A stretch of 64,000 bases of DNA from Sipunculus nudus. Taxonomy: Eukaryota > Annelida > Sipuncula > Golfingiida > Sipunculidae. Each line of letters begins with the position of its first letter. Within the stretch, counting starts at the first letter, position 1. Both the position numbers and the translations under genes were made by a program. The notes beneath the pieces were generated by a model that saw only the letters and a list, made by a program, of their open reading frames with translations, was not told where the DNA came from and searched no databases. Shown here piece by piece: positions 20,594-32,555 of the stretch. Where the stretch lies: positions 32,199,176 through 32,263,175 of the forward strand of contig CM049311.1 of the NCBI GenBank assembly GCA_026874595.1. The letters are read 5' to 3'.

Positions 20594-23500
20594 TTAGCTC
20601 AGCTGACTATAAGTCATCTTAGCTATATTCCTGGTCCATTGTCCGTCGTTCGTCTGTCTGTCCGTCTGTCCGTCCGTCCGTAGATGTGGCACGTTTTGAA
20701 ACCGTAAGACCTAGGAATCCATAATTAGGCATAATGTTAGATGTCCCCAAGATCTCTTACCAAGCCGAAAACTGGGTCTTTGCGACTTCATTCCTTTGAG
20801 AAATTAAGGAAAAACCTCAATTTTTTTATTAAAAACCTATTTTCACACTTCAGGACTGCCTTATATCAAAACGACTCATCTGTTTTTCCTCATATTTACC
20901 ATAAATATTCCTCTATATAGTTCCTATGTACATGCCAGAAATAATGTCTGTATTATATAATTTAAAAAAGTTATGGGCCCAAACATAATGCATTTTGTAA
21001 AAAATCAGGAAAGATATTTGATCACTTAACACAAAACATATAACTTTAATTAATCAAACTTAAATTGTATACCCAAAATTAGATCAAAATCTTTTAAATT
21101 TTTTAAAATATTAACAAAAATAAAAAATTGGTACTTTAAATTTAGCCCAACTTTGACCATGGCACGTTTTTTTCCTGTAAGTACTGTGGATTTAATTTTC
21201 ACAGCATGTTTTTGTTAGCATTTTGTCTTTTAACACCAAAAATTTGAAACCAGTTGATCAAAAACTGTAGATTTTATTCAAGTTTTCAAACACCATGTAA
21301 CATTTTGTTTACATCAAGCTAGTGTTATGCAGTTTGCAAGAGCTCAGTTCCCCAGCTTCAGCTCTCAGTTTGGCATACAATTAGATGTCTCCAAAATCCC
21401 CTACCATGCCAAGAATTTGGTCACTAGGACTTAATACCTTCGAGATATTAATGAAAATCTTCATTTTTCCATTAAAAACCCATTGTTACACTTCAAGACT
21501 GCCTAATATCAAAACAACTGATCTGACTTTAATCATGTATAATATACATATTTTTCTATACATTCTCTATGCACATGTCAGAAATGATGTCAGTATTGAG
21601 TAATTGTTTTAAGTTATGGGCCCAAACATAATGCACTTTGTAAAAAATCAAGAAATATATTTACTCCCTTAACAAGGAGATTGCTGAAGCTACAGATTTT
21701 TTTGTCAGGGATCTAACATTATTTAATCAAGATTCAATTGAATATCCAAAATTAGTTCTGAATTTTTCAAATTTTATAAGTTATTAGTATAAATATAAAT
21801 TAGTACCTTAAATTTTGCTCAACTTTGACCATGGCACGTTTGTTCCCTGTGAGCACTGTTGATATAATTTTCATGTCATGCACACATGAGGATTTCAGCT
21901 TTTTAGTTTAGAAAGCTGAAAGAAATTGGCCAAAAATTGTAGCTTTTGTTAATGTTTCTATGAGACCATGTCAGACCTTGGCCCTCTCCAGACCCTCTTG
22001 AGTCACCTGTATGTTGACCTTGTTGAACTTTCAGCAAATTATGCATGCTTGAGGCGAGGCATAAACTGGGGCTCCAGGCAGCTTATTATATAATGGCCAG
22101 CCACAGTTGATCCAGGTGTCCAACCCAACTCATCTAGTAGTTTTAACCAACAACATAACAATAAACAATAAATTAATAAATGTTTATTAGTTTTTAATAA
22201 CAAATTAAAGAAAAATAGAAAAGGAATTTGTTAGTTTATAATAACAGGAAATTAACTTGCAGTTACTGATGATATAAGAATCTTGTATTGATGGATGGAA
22301 TGTCATGTATTCCAAATAACACCATGCAGTCACCTATGGTATTTTTCAGTTCAATTTTAATGAATAAAAAGTAAATCATATTATTCATTACTAGGGCTGA
22401 AAGGAGTACTTGAGTACTCGAGTCCGGGTAATACTTACCGAGTACTCGAGTCAAAATTTGGACTGGAGTACTCGTGTATGTACCTGCATATATGAATATT
22501 ACTACAAATTAACTGGCAGTCTCGGCCTATTTATTCATTATCGAAGTAACAATCATACTGTACAGTTTCGAAGAGATTCACATTTATTATTTATATGCAT
22601 TCGAATGGATTTTTCCACTCTGTTAAATTTTAGTATCTATATCTATTCCTTCGTTTGGAGTCACAAAGACAAATTTATGTATGTTTTGCATAAACAGATA
22701 TCGGTTAAACTTTACAGCGTTGCCATGGTAACGAGTACTCAAGTCCGAGTCGGGTAATGCCTATCGAGTACTCGAGTCCAAAATTTTGTACCCGTTTCAG
22801 CCCTATTCATTACTAATGATTGGGGATCATATAAAGGAAATTAATGATAGACAAAGATGCAGTTGATAATATTAATCTAGATTCCTACTGTGTCTAGTGT
22901 GTACATTGATGTGAAATTAGTCCAAAATGAATATATTACATTTATATTTTTAAATATAAATAAAAGCCATAAAACCAGGTACTTATGATCATTATTTAAA
23001 TGTGTTAATTTTGTATATTCTGGATTCTCAACATCATTGTTTGGTGAAAACTGAATAAATACCCAACATGGTGCGAATAATTTGCAAATGTATTTAAATA
23101 TGCAATATAAATATGAATATGAATATGTACTCCATTATAAAATTTCTTGCATAAAGAACGAGAATTCAGGTAAAAATGAAAGTATATGAATACCAGTGCA
23201 AATACTTTCCAAATGTATTCATGAATGCATTCATGAATATATTCTTTAATATTATTTTAATAATCATTTCAGTTATATTTCATTTTAAAAAATCATAAGA
23301 TTCTCTTATTATTTTTTATAAAAATTATATTTGGGACAATATTTGTAATTTTTTAATTAATAGTTAAACTCTTATATTATATGTTCTGCTTATAAGTTAT
23401 ATGGCCAAGTCAAATTCTGTATGACAATAGTACTCCATTTGTTAGTTAAATAAATGAAATCAATCCTCTTCCCTGTCTCCAAAGATACTATCAAAATCAT

Positions 23501-23633
23501 ACATAAGCTAAACAACAACAACTCATAATACAGCTTATATTTATTACCACACAAAACCAGCACGTAAATCATATCTAAATCATATTTTTTTATCATATAT
23601 AACAGCTGAGCGCCGTGACGCATAGGTCCCTTG
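20594..23633 (+). mobile_element. Helentron-like element A4
   Basis: It starts TTAGCTCAGCTGACTATAAG with a GTCCGTCTGTCC tract. It has two core modules (near 20731 and 21369), the second more diverged. It ends with CAGCTGAGCGCCGTGACGCA and TAGGTCCCTTG at 23623-23633. A hAT-like MITE (22392-22805) is nested inside. The endonuclease remnant is absent. Confidence 0.68.
22392..22805. mobile_element. hAT-like MITE with 8-bp target duplication
   Basis: Terminal inverted repeats are TAGGGCTGAAA and TTTCAGCCCTA. The perfect 8-bp duplication TTCATTAC lies at 22384-22391 and 22806-22813. Sub-terminal inverted copies of GAGTACTCGAGTC (itself palindromic) lie on both sides. TIR sequence and 8-bp duplication fit the hAT superfamily. 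At 414 bp with no transposase it is non-autonomous. Confidence 0.88.
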
Positions 23634-24377
23634 TTGGTAATTCTTCTCAAGTATGCTGCTTATTTATTAGAGAAAGTATTGATTTGCTTAATATCTAATA
23701 TATTCATGAAATTTCAATATTGATATCTTGAAGTCCCCAAAGCCTGAAATAAATTTATCTATGTTGACAAAAGTCTTCATTATTAATAACCAGTGCATGC
23801 CAGACACTGAGGGAAGAGGTTATTCTGAACACTTATTTTTATAGGACCTCATATGACAGGAGTATTATGGTATACCCACTGTCCATCCGTATGTCCGTCT
23901 GTTAACTTTAAGTGTTGCTGTGATAACTTTCCGGGGCTTCAATGGATTTTCACCAAACTCGTCATGGCTACTTACCACCATATTATCTCACCCTAGTTTG
24001 ATTATGGGCAAAATCAACGCATATTTAATAAGGTCATGGGTCACTAAGCTACTTTGTGCTGTCGCCACAATAACTTACGAAGAATATGAAGGATTTTGAT
24101 AAAATTTATCAGAAATGTTAATCAATTAAATATCACGCCTAAGTTCGATTTCCAGCAAAATCCACACACATTTAATGAGGTCGAAGGTCACTGCACTTTG
24201 GAGGCCCCGTGGTAACTCAATATACATATTTCCCAATAAAGTTTCTCAACTGATTTACCTTCATAAAAATTCATGCGTATTTAATGAGGTCAGAGGTCAC
24301 CTGAAACACAACGGGTGTATTATGCATGTATACGGTGCTCTTGTTAAATTTGGTTTTCTTTATCTTTTTAAAAACAG
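23634..24377 (+). mobile_element. intron with Helitron-like fragment G (about 23850-24343)
   Basis: A segment with GAGTATTATGGTATACCCAC and CCGTATGTCCGTCTG near 23852-23900 ends at TGCTCTTG (24336-24343) followed by TT. It has the same outline as group I elements (tetranucleotide tract at the left, CTTG|TT at the right). Blocks such as GAGGTCGAAGGTCACTG and GAGGTCAGAGGTCACCTG occur inside. The 5' end is uncertain. Its 3' end lies 34 nt before exon 10. Confidence 0.5.
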
Positions 24378-24501
24378 GAAGTACATTCAGGTGCTGGTCC
24401 ATGGTATTGTGAATCAGCCATTCAAACTGTCTCAGCACAACCTGTCCTGCAGCTCAAAGGATGTGGAGCTGGTACCCTTCAACAAACAGGACCAGACACT
24501 G
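24378..24501 (+). CDS. TRAPPC10: TRAPPC10 exon 10 of window
   Basis: A 124-nt exon after tttttaaaaacag. One base completes Lys, then KYIQVLVHGIVNQPFKLSQH and DVELVPFNKQDQTL follow. This parallels KYVQVCVQNLSELDFQLSDS...DLQLVPLN of vertebrates. Donor is GTAAGG, phase 0. The acceptor tract is short and interrupted by A residues, and the 3' end of Helitron-like element G lies 34 nt upstream of the exon. Confidence 0.94.
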
Positions 24502-24652
24502 GTAAGGACTTGATGTGATCAGCCGTAGTATCTACAGTGTGATCACAGTGTGGTGGATGGTCTCTGTTTGTGTGATTGGTGTAATCAAGGTGGGGTAGAT
24601 AGTGTGTGATTATAATGTTAAGTGTTCGTTAAGTACTTTTTATAAATATAAG

Positions 24653-24709
<57 letters not shown>

Positions 24710-25376
24710 TATTTATATATATATATATACCTGTTTCAGTGCCTTAGTGGGATAATGGTGAAACTCGTTAGGCAAAAAAGAATAAAAGGTATGGTTCTCA
24801 GGCACTGCCCGCATCAATTTTAAACCCCCGCATCAAAAATTTTTATTTTGATTTACAATTGAAACTTACCAATTTTGAGCTGCAGCCGCTCGGACATGTC
24901 TTTTAAGAAGATAAAAATCATACAATTTCCTTTGTTATTTAGTGCTTTTACTTGTTTAGCAAAATAAATATGTTTTATCATGCTTTTCTCTTATCATTTG
25001 AAATTTTTATCGAAACATACAAAAAAATGTTTTATCATGCTTTTTCTCTTGTCATTTGAAATTTTTATCGAAACATACAAAAAAATTAAAAACAAAAAAT
25101 CCGCCTGCCTGCATTGATTTCTGAAAAAAAAGTGCCTGAGAACCATACCTTTTTTTTATTTTGGCCTTATAGAACCTCAGATATTTGCTCTAATGTCTTA
25201 GCAACATGTTATGACTTCTGGATTATTCATAACCCTGTGAATATAAAACCTGAAATATAGAAAGGTTTAATAATAACATATAATTCTTATCATATGGATA
25301 CCTTCATCCTCGTTCAATAGACCGTGCCGCCAACAGGCCATGAACCTATCTCTTTCTATGTCTATGATATATATAA

Positions 25377-25423
<47 letters not shown>

Positions 25424-25480
25424 AAGATATATATATATATTGTCTTTAGTATCTGTTAATTACTTTTAATAAATATAAGC

Positions 25481-25532
<52 letters not shown>

Positions 25533-25595
25533 TATTTAAATTAGCTTGTTTGATCTTATCATATTAGGTCACATCTGACATGTCTATTCATTCAG
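24502..25595. other. intron with TA microsatellites and a TIR element
   Basis: TA runs lie at about 24655-24730, 25363-25440 and 25482-25528. Between the first two is a TIR element, annotated separately. No other feature was recognised. Confidence 0.7.
24784..25154. mobile_element. TIR element (about 370 bp)
   Basis: The left AAAAGGTATGGTTCTCAGGC and the right inverted GTGCCTGAGAACCATACCTT form a perfect inverted repeat of about 22 bp. Inside is a 57-bp direct duplication (from about 24971 and 25028). The target duplication is unclear because of A/T runs at the edges, so the superfamily is unknown. Confidence 0.65.
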
Positions 25596-25760
25596 AATGT
25601 GACAAGTGAGCAGAGCGCCTCCTACCTGTGGCAGTTGAAGTCCAACATTTCAGAGACTCCACCTCTTGACTGTACTTTCTGCGTGACTTACTGTGTCGCT
25701 GAAGTTTCCGACCCCAAAACTCACCAATGTCGTCTGAACTTCACTGTGTGTCAATATAAG
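25596..25760 (+). CDS. TRAPPC10: TRAPPC10 exon 11 of window
   Basis: A phase-symmetric exon of exactly 55 codons between tattcattcag and GTAAAT. It encodes YLWQLKSNISETPPLDCTFC and RLNFTVCQYK. It corresponds to the vertebrate stretch FFVWELKWTEEPPPSLHCRFSV...SISLKPYTYEF. It is rich in cysteine (five residues), unlike its neighbours. Being symmetric, it could be skipped without a frameshift. Whether that happens cannot be told from sequence. Confidence 0.92.
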
Positions 25761-26118
25761 GTAAATTAAGGCACATGCATAGATTTATCACAGATAAATC
25801 TTCTACAGATAAATCTTTAAAATGAAACGCTGTTAATTACACATAGCAATATGATATTATACTGTTAATTGTAACTCAGATATATATAAAAGTGGATGTA
25901 AAAAACCAGTTCATCAAATAACTCCTATACTTCTATGTTAATCCAAGTCCTTGTTGGACTTTTGATCATTTTATACCCATGTGGGGCATTTCTCTGCATT
26001 GATTTTATCACATATTTCCTGTGGCTGTTACAGTATAGATCCCAGGATTTAAGCTTCAGACCAAGATGTTAAATGATATAATGGAACTTGGATTTCATGC
26101 TCTGAATTGATATTGCAG
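25761..26118. other. short intron
   Basis: A 358-bp intron between exons 11 and 12, free of recognised repeats apart from a duplicated ACAGATAAATCTT near 25790-25820. Confidence 0.7.
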
Positions 26119-26305
26119 ACTCTGTACAGAGTAATGACAGAGATAGAGCCCACAGCTCCAGGAACAACTTGTCAGATCGGGGAAGTTTCTCAAATGAAGA
26201 TCATCGTGACAGCACTGGATACATCTTCCGACAGTCTCCTCCAGCTTTTGATGTACAAGGCTCAGACCAATGATAAAGACTGGGCTATATGTGGTAAAAC
26301 TTCAG
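26119..26305 (+). CDS. TRAPPC10: TRAPPC10 exon 12 of window
   Basis: A 187-nt exon after tgatattgcag. It encodes TLYRVMTEIEPTAPGTTCQI, MKIIVTALD and LLMYKAQTNDKDWAICGKTS. The last part matches LMYEVVDNSSNWAVCGKS, a highly conserved TRAPPC10 signature. It ends with one base (phase 1) before GTGGGT. The segment between the two conserved blocks is shorter than in vertebrates. Confidence 0.94.
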
Positions 26306-26942
26306 GTGGGTCTCTTGCAAGTCAGTATTCATAAAATGCTTGAAGCTAGTGAGTTAAATGGGAAAACTGTGTGGAGACAGAACATCATGCAGGAAATGGA
26401 AGAAAATTGTCATAAGCACTCACTATATTGTACAGTTGCTTGTACTTTGTCTTTGGAAATCTTTGTATAATATGAACAGTGTAGGAACAAATTTCTGAGG
26501 CTTTGTTTGGATTTTACCTTTTTTTTCACCACTAGCAGGAAATGAACCATGAACCTTCTGCCCCAAAAGTAAACACAGTGAAACCTCGTTGTGTCGAACT
26601 TGGTAAAGTCAAATTCCTGAAAGTGTCAAGGTCGAATGTTGAGTCCCTGAAAAAAACAGTTAAAACCTTACTAATTTAACTCCTTTTGTGTTGAACTCGG
26701 ATATGTAAAAAAAAAACCCTGAACTGTTTAGATAACAGTTGTGCACAACCCATCAATCGTGATAGGGCAAGGCTGACCAGTTATACTTGATTATTACTGG
26801 CATGGCTCTTTCTCATGAAGTATGATGGTTTACACACCTGGTCTGTTGTTTACCTGTCAGGCCAGTTAGTCACTCGTGCATGGTCATGCCTTTTTTTCTC
26901 TTGCTTACAAAGCATTAAATTGAAAATGACTGTTACTGCTTT
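26306..26942. other. intron with Tigger/pogo-like end fragment
   Basis: From about 26578 the sequence CAGTGAAACCTCGTTGTGTC resembles terminal inverted repeats of pogo/Tigger-like elements. A second GTGTTGAACTCGG-type motif is near 26690. No matching right end was found, so it is a fragment. Confidence 0.4.
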
Positions 26943-27999
26943 TTGTATCCCCAGGCCAGGTCGGGGGATACTATGTTTTCATGACGGTCCTGCTGCTGCT
27001 GCCGCCGCCACATATAAATCTTGTTGGCGCGATAACTCAAAAAATATTTCACGGATCTTTACCTAACTTGGTTTATGCATAGATATGGGTGAGAGGACAA
27101 TGCCTATATAAAATGAGGTCATGAACTCTACTAGGAGAGTGTCCTGACCTTTCCTATGAGAGTGGCCTGCTACCTTGAATATTCCCATATTTGGTGAAAT
27201 TCGCACAAAATCTTTAATATCTCTGTAAGGGATATATGGAATGATCCAAAAATCAAATTGACCAAAGATCTTGGATAGCTTTGTCTTTTGGTGAGGCAGG
27301 TGGTGCCACCTTGTGTCTTTTTTTGGTTAAAATGATGTTAACGCAATAACTTTGTACTTTGAACAAGGATGACCTTGATGCATTTTTTAGCGAACCTGTG
27401 AGCTTATGCGATGGTGTGCCGGCGTCCGTCGTCCGTCGTCTGTACGTTAACCCATACTATCTTGAAAACGGCAAGAATTGGCATCACGAAATCTTATGCA
27501 TAAAATTAGTCATCTAAAAAACTCTATCGGATTTTGCTTATTTTTTGGCTAACTGCATTCTCTAAGATTTTATAGGGGAAAAGCTAAAAAAGCTTAAAAA
27601 ATCTTCTTCTCCGAATCTGTTCAGCCAAATTGTCCAATATATTACAGAAATGATTCCTGGAACAATCTCTCTCAAGTTTGTTCGAATGGTTTAAGTTCGG
27701 TGATTTTTGGCCGAGTTACAGGATGTTGAACTTAGTCATCTGTCCAAAAAAGCATACAAAAATTACAATCTCAGAAATGGCTTGAGCTATCATCACCAAA
27801 TTTTATGCCAATGTTGGTCACATGAGTCATATCTGAAATTGAGGTATTGGTGGCGCCACCTGCATCAGCCTTTTTTGTACGGGGGTCATCAGTGCCTGTA
27901 TCATACTGACAGCTACAAATAACTTCTTCTCTGAAACGAAATGGCCAAATTGTTTAATATCACACAGAAATGATCTTTGGGTAATGCTTTCTGAAGTTT

Positions 28000-28580
28000 G
28001 TTCAAATGGTCTCAGTTCAGTGACTTTTGGCTAAGTTATGGGAAGCTGAATTTAGTCATATGCCATAACAGCCCATTTTAGCTAAGTATCTACAAAAATC
28101 TTCTTCTCAAAAACCACTGGGCCAAATTCTTAAATCTCACACATTAATTATCCTTAGATGTTGATAATTCAAGTTTGTTCAAATGGTCTCAGTTCAGTGA
28201 CTTTTGGCTGAGTTATGGGAAGCTGAATTTAGTCATATGCCATAACAGCCCATGTTAGCTAAGTGGCTACAAAAATCTTCTTCTCAAAAACCACTGGGCC
28301 AAATTCTTAAATCTCACACATTAATTATCCTTAGATGTTGATAATTCAAGTATGTTCAAATGGTCTCAGTTCAGTGACTTTTGGCTAAGTTATGGGAAGC
28401 TGAATTTAGTCATATGCCATAACAGCCCATGTTAGCTGAGTGGCTACAAAAATCTTCTCCTCAAAAACCACTGAGCCAAATTCTTAAATCTCATACATTA
28501 ATTATCCTTAGAAGTTTATAATTCAAGTTTGTTCAAATGGTTTTGGTTCAATGATTTTTGGCTGAGTTATGGGAAGCTGA
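28000..28580 (+). repeat. 177-bp tandem units in D1
   Basis: The motif TGACTTTTGGCTAAGTTATG recurs at about 28021, 28198, 28375 and 28552 (last diverged), so there are three to four units at a constant 177-bp period. D2 has fewer units (near 58660-58860). Unit length is close to the core repeats of bivalve pearl-type elements. Confidence 0.85.
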
Positions 28581-29350
28581 ACTTTGCCATTTTGCTGTAT
28601 TTTCCCATATGAGTTATAAACCTACAAAACATTTTTCCACTGATGATACTGAGGCCAGTTTGTTTAATATTTTGCAAGAATAATTCCCTGAATCATTCTA
28701 ATAATAATTGTCTTTTATGGTTCCAAAAAATGAATTTTGGCTGAATTATAAAGATTGAATTGAGTCATTTTACCATATATGTTAGCTGTGTGAAGCAGAT
28801 ACATCTAGCCTAGCACCAGTTTATCAGCATCCATTACATCATGCCTCTAGACATTTAGATTTCAGAATATCTATGGAAAATATTGACAAGAATGTTTTTT
28901 AAAAGCTTTTAAAAAATGTAGATTTATGATATTACATATCATCTGTACACTATTCATAATTTCTTAGGAATAGCAGGAGCTACCATCTCCAAATTTTATG
29001 CAATTATCAGTCACATATCAAATGTTGATGGATTCAGCTGATTTTTGCTATCTACATTTACTTAGATTTTACAGTGGAAAAGCTGAAAAAAACTTCTTCT
29101 TCTAGTAAAGAGTCCAGCCAAATTGTTGAATATTTTACAGAAATGATCCCAGAGGTGAGCCTTCTCAAGTTTGTTCAAATGGTTTGTGTTGGATAAATTT
29201 TAGCAGAGTTACATAACAGGCCAAGATTGTGTATGTTTCTTGAATAGGTTGAGAAACTGCCAACTGTTTCAGATTTGGCAACAGATCAAGAGTTCATTCA
29301 GTGCAGCCAGATTTAGGTCAAGAGTTCAATCAGTGCAGCCAAGCACAAGG

Positions 29351-29436
29351 CATGTGATCACCTCATGGGCAGCATGTGATCATTTCATGGGTAGCATGTG
29401 ATCACCTCATGAGTATCATGTGATCACCTCTTGTTC
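29351..29436 (+). repeat. 22-bp tandem repeat, four copies
   Basis: CATGTGATCACCTCATG-type units start at about 29351, 29373, 29395 and 29417. Each holds the palindrome TGATCA and an E-box-like CATGTG. They lie inside D1. Confidence 0.8.
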
Positions 29437-30578
29437 ATTCAGTGCAGCCAGGTACAGGTCAAAAGTTCACTCAGTCTAGCCAGGTGCAGGTCAAGAGTTC
29501 ACTCAGTAATTTGTCACAGTACACTCGGGGCAACAGCCTTTCTCACCTAAGCCTGGTCAGCCCCGTGCATCAGACTCAAGGTAAGTTTGATGTATTGGGC
29601 TGATATTCTGACCTGTCTATGTGTCTTTAATGGCTTTCTCGTTCACAAGACAGGTGTTGCCATCTACAATGACTTTTGCAAAGTGTATGTGCCTGCTTAA
29701 TTCTACGGAAGAATTTGATTTATCAGCCTGAAATTGGCATATTTATACATGTCAAATAGCTTTGTCTTTTACAAGACTGGTGGTGCCACCTACAATAATT
29801 TTTGTGTTGTGTGCACCCATGCCAGAATTTCAGCAGTGATGTTTGTGTATTGTTTCTTGTTCAAAATGTTTAGTACTTGCATTGTTCATATATATGAGAA
29901 GTAGTGGTTCAGCATTGAAGCGTTATACCTGGTGTATCCATATGCACAGGTTCGCATTAGGCCTGTAGGTCTTGTTCAAGGTCAAAGCAGCGATTATGCT
30001 TAAATGATATTAGGGAAATAACTTAAAAAGAATTTGTGGTACTGTCACCAAACCCACAGGTTAGATGCATCTTAACAAGGGCTAGGCCAAGTTCGAATAT
30101 GGATGACCTTGATGCATTTTTCAAGGTCAAAGAGGCGATAAAGCTGAAATTATGTTAACTTAAATATACCACTGAGGGATGCATGGATTGGTCCAAAAAT
30201 CAAACTGACATAAGTTCTTTGATAGCATTGTTTTCTGCAGAAGACAGGTGGCGCCATCTTATGTTGTTTTCTTGCTTAAATGATGTTTAAAAGGAATACC
30301 TTTGTAAGAATTTGAGGTACAGTCACCAAACTCAGAAGTTTGATGCATCTTATCAATGGCTAGGTCTAATTTTAACATGGATGACCTTGATACATTTTTT
30401 CAAGGTCACAGCAGCGATAATGTTATAAATGAAATTACGGCAATAACTCAAATTAAAATTGTTGATACAGTCACCAAACTTACAGGTTAGATGCATCTTA
30501 TCTAGGGCTGGGGGGAGGGGGATGGGGGTTAATTGTCTTTGGATACTATGGCACCTGCGGTGCCAAGAAAATATCTAG

Positions 30579-31138
30579 TTTTAAAAGAACTGATGTGTTG
30601 AATTGAAGATGATCTAAGCCAATCATTTGATGATTTGTGTGATTTAATACATGCATGTGCACTTATTTCACTTTCTTGATTTACCTAATCCTATTTTGGT
30701 GGAACTTATGTGCTTTTTTATCATTAATAAATAAATTTATTATAAAATTTTTGTTGTTCTTCCATGCAAACACTTATGAGAACTAGTATATAATATAGGC
30801 CCTATACATTTGCAGTATTTATCCATTATAATGAAGGCTAAAGGTTGAATATAATAAATATTGGTTGTCTTCAACTCTGGTTGTGTCAAGGTAATTTCAC
30901 AAATCCCTTCGACTTCGTTTTACTGTCCTGAAACTAACCCCACAGAATGATTATTTATTTGATTATACTATTAATAATTAGTATGCATATAACATTAAAA
31001 ATATCAGAAGCAAACGTGTAGCATTGGCAAACATGGACACCTACATACAGACCACACATCTTGAAAGACAATCTGTTTACCTTTCTAGCTCCAAGCCCCC
31101 CCCCCCCCCCCCTTCTCCACACACGCACACAACACATT

Positions 31139-31188
<50 letters not shown>

Positions 31189-31300
31189 AATATGATAAAT
31201 TCACGTCTTCAGATGTTCACAGTGAAACTTTTCAGATGGTGGCATTCTATTGATTATTTTAATAATGGCATTTCAGTGATGGTAATGTTTTCTTTTACAG
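30579..31300. other. intron with poly-C and (TC)n tracts
   Basis: A run of 17 C is near 31096-31112 and a (TC)n run is at 31143-31183, just upstream of exon 13. The rest is AT-rich intron. Confidence 0.75.
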
Positions 31301-31420
31301 GTGTATTTACACTTGATCCGGATGGGAAGTTCATGACACAATTAGATGTGATACCATTGAGTGGAGGTTATATTCACCATCCTACTGTTACTATAGTGAA
31401 GTATACTCCCGCCAGCTCAG
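31301..31420 (+). CDS. TRAPPC10: TRAPPC10 exon 13 of window
   Basis: A 120-nt exon after gttttcttttacag, donor GTAAAC. Two bases complete Gly, then VFTLDPDGKFMTQLDVIPLS and GGYIHHPTVTIVKYTPASS follow. It matches VHMEVMPLFAGYLPLPDVRLFKYLPHHS of vertebrates (beta-strands with the conserved G-Y and K-Y). It ends in phase 1. The preceding 5-kb intron holds element B2 with D1 nested in it. Confidence 0.93.
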
Positions 31421-31742
31421 GTAAACACACATACCATACCTTTACTCTTTAAATCAAGACTAAATTGCTTTAGTGTTGCCATTAGTTGAAATGCAATATG
31501 AAATTAAAGGGGCACCCTTTTATGTGCCATTGTTATTGATGGAAGCCAAATATATATCAGATCAACTCGTGTAAATATACACATATCTGAAAAAAACGAC
31601 ACGTATTCACGAGAATCTGTTATAATTGAAATACGGGGTTTCTGTTAAACCACACACATATGAATTTCAAAGTATTTTAAAGCCTACTATGAGTTCTGGC
31701 ATTAGTCATTCTGAAAACTGCACTGCAGTGGCCGCTCATATT

Positions 31743-32555
31743 GGGTCCATGTCACCTGGACGCTGTTCAGATGGACGCTATAAAAATGGACGCCGACAGC
31801 TGGACGCTATGAACATGGACGCTGATCATCTGGATGCTATCCATTTAGAGGCTATCCCAACACTATGAGAATCATACAGGGATAATCATACAAAATAAAG
31901 CAATATTAATCTACCAACTCAACCCATTGTTGTTAGTTCTTAATATTATGCACTTTTGTACATTTTTAGTTCACCTTTTATTGAAACATTTTACAATATG
32001 ACAATTATATTCATTACTTTTCATTAGACGTCTTTCTGAAAGGGTGGATACAGAAGCTGCCGTCTATAATACAATAACGTCTAGATATGATCAGCGTTCA
32101 TTTTGATTCGCACGATATGAACAGACCCTCATTCGCACGCAATATGCACAAACACACAATATAATGTAAAACATAACATGGTTATTATTAAATTGGGTCT
32201 CCTTTTTATGGGAACATTTAATAAAAAATGAGAAATATTTTCATGACTTGTCATAAAGCGTCTTTCTGAAGGATGGGTGCAGACGGTGGTTACGATGGCG
32301 TCTATAATATGACGGTCTCTAAGACATTTTTGTTTTCGTTCATCTTCAATCACACAATATACACACTTAAAGGAAATATATAAAATATATAAATGTGGCT
32401 ATATGGCTTGTATTAAGGCGTCATAATGAAGGGTATATGAGCTTATAATATGGAGGAGTCTATATGAACAGCGTCCATTTTCATGGCGTCCAAATGAACA
32501 GCGTCCAGGTGATACAATGGTGTCTATCTGCACAGCATCCATCTGGGATGATCCC
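31743..32555. mobile_element. GGACGC-rich fold-back element with 8-bp duplication
   Basis: Both ends are built from short direct units such as ATGGACGCT (left) and AGCGTCCAT (right), giving long imperfect inverted repeats, for example CACCTGGACGCTGTTCA against its inverse near 32480-32515. Termini GGGTC and ATCCC are flanked by the perfect 8-bp duplication CTCATATT (31735-31742 and 32556-32563). The centre has a diverged duplication of about 220 bp (GCGTCTTTCTGAA near 32027 and 32259). No transposase was seen. The 8-bp duplication suggests hAT or a related group, but the ends are atypical. Confidence 0.75.

Larger units (their letters stand above)
27387..29974 (+). mobile_element. Helentron-like element D1 (group I), nested in B2
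   Basis: It starts TTAGCGAACCTGTGAGCTTA with a GTCCGTCGTCC tract (27424-27440) and ends GCCTGTAGGTCTTG followed by TT. The filled site GATGCATTTT / TTCAAGGTCA matches unfilled B repeats at 30116-30125 and 30390-30402. It has tandem units of 177 bp between about 28000 and 28580 and a 22-bp repeat at 29351-29436. Bases from about 29290 to the end match the last kilobase of D2. Confidence 0.7.
26943..30578 (+). mobile_element. Helitron-like element B2, host of D1
   Basis: The 5' end TTGTATCCCC forms a hairpin with GGGGGATAC. The 3' end has a GGCACC-TGC-GGTGCC stem, then AAGAAAATAT and CTAG, followed by T. It matches B1 at both ends, including GTTGGCGCGATAAC. Internal units carry AAGGTCAAAG-type blocks and GTGGCGCCA palindromes. 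Element D1 (27387-29974) is inserted at a run of T after GATGCA. The net B2 length is about 1050 bp. It has no transposase frame. Confidence 0.72.
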
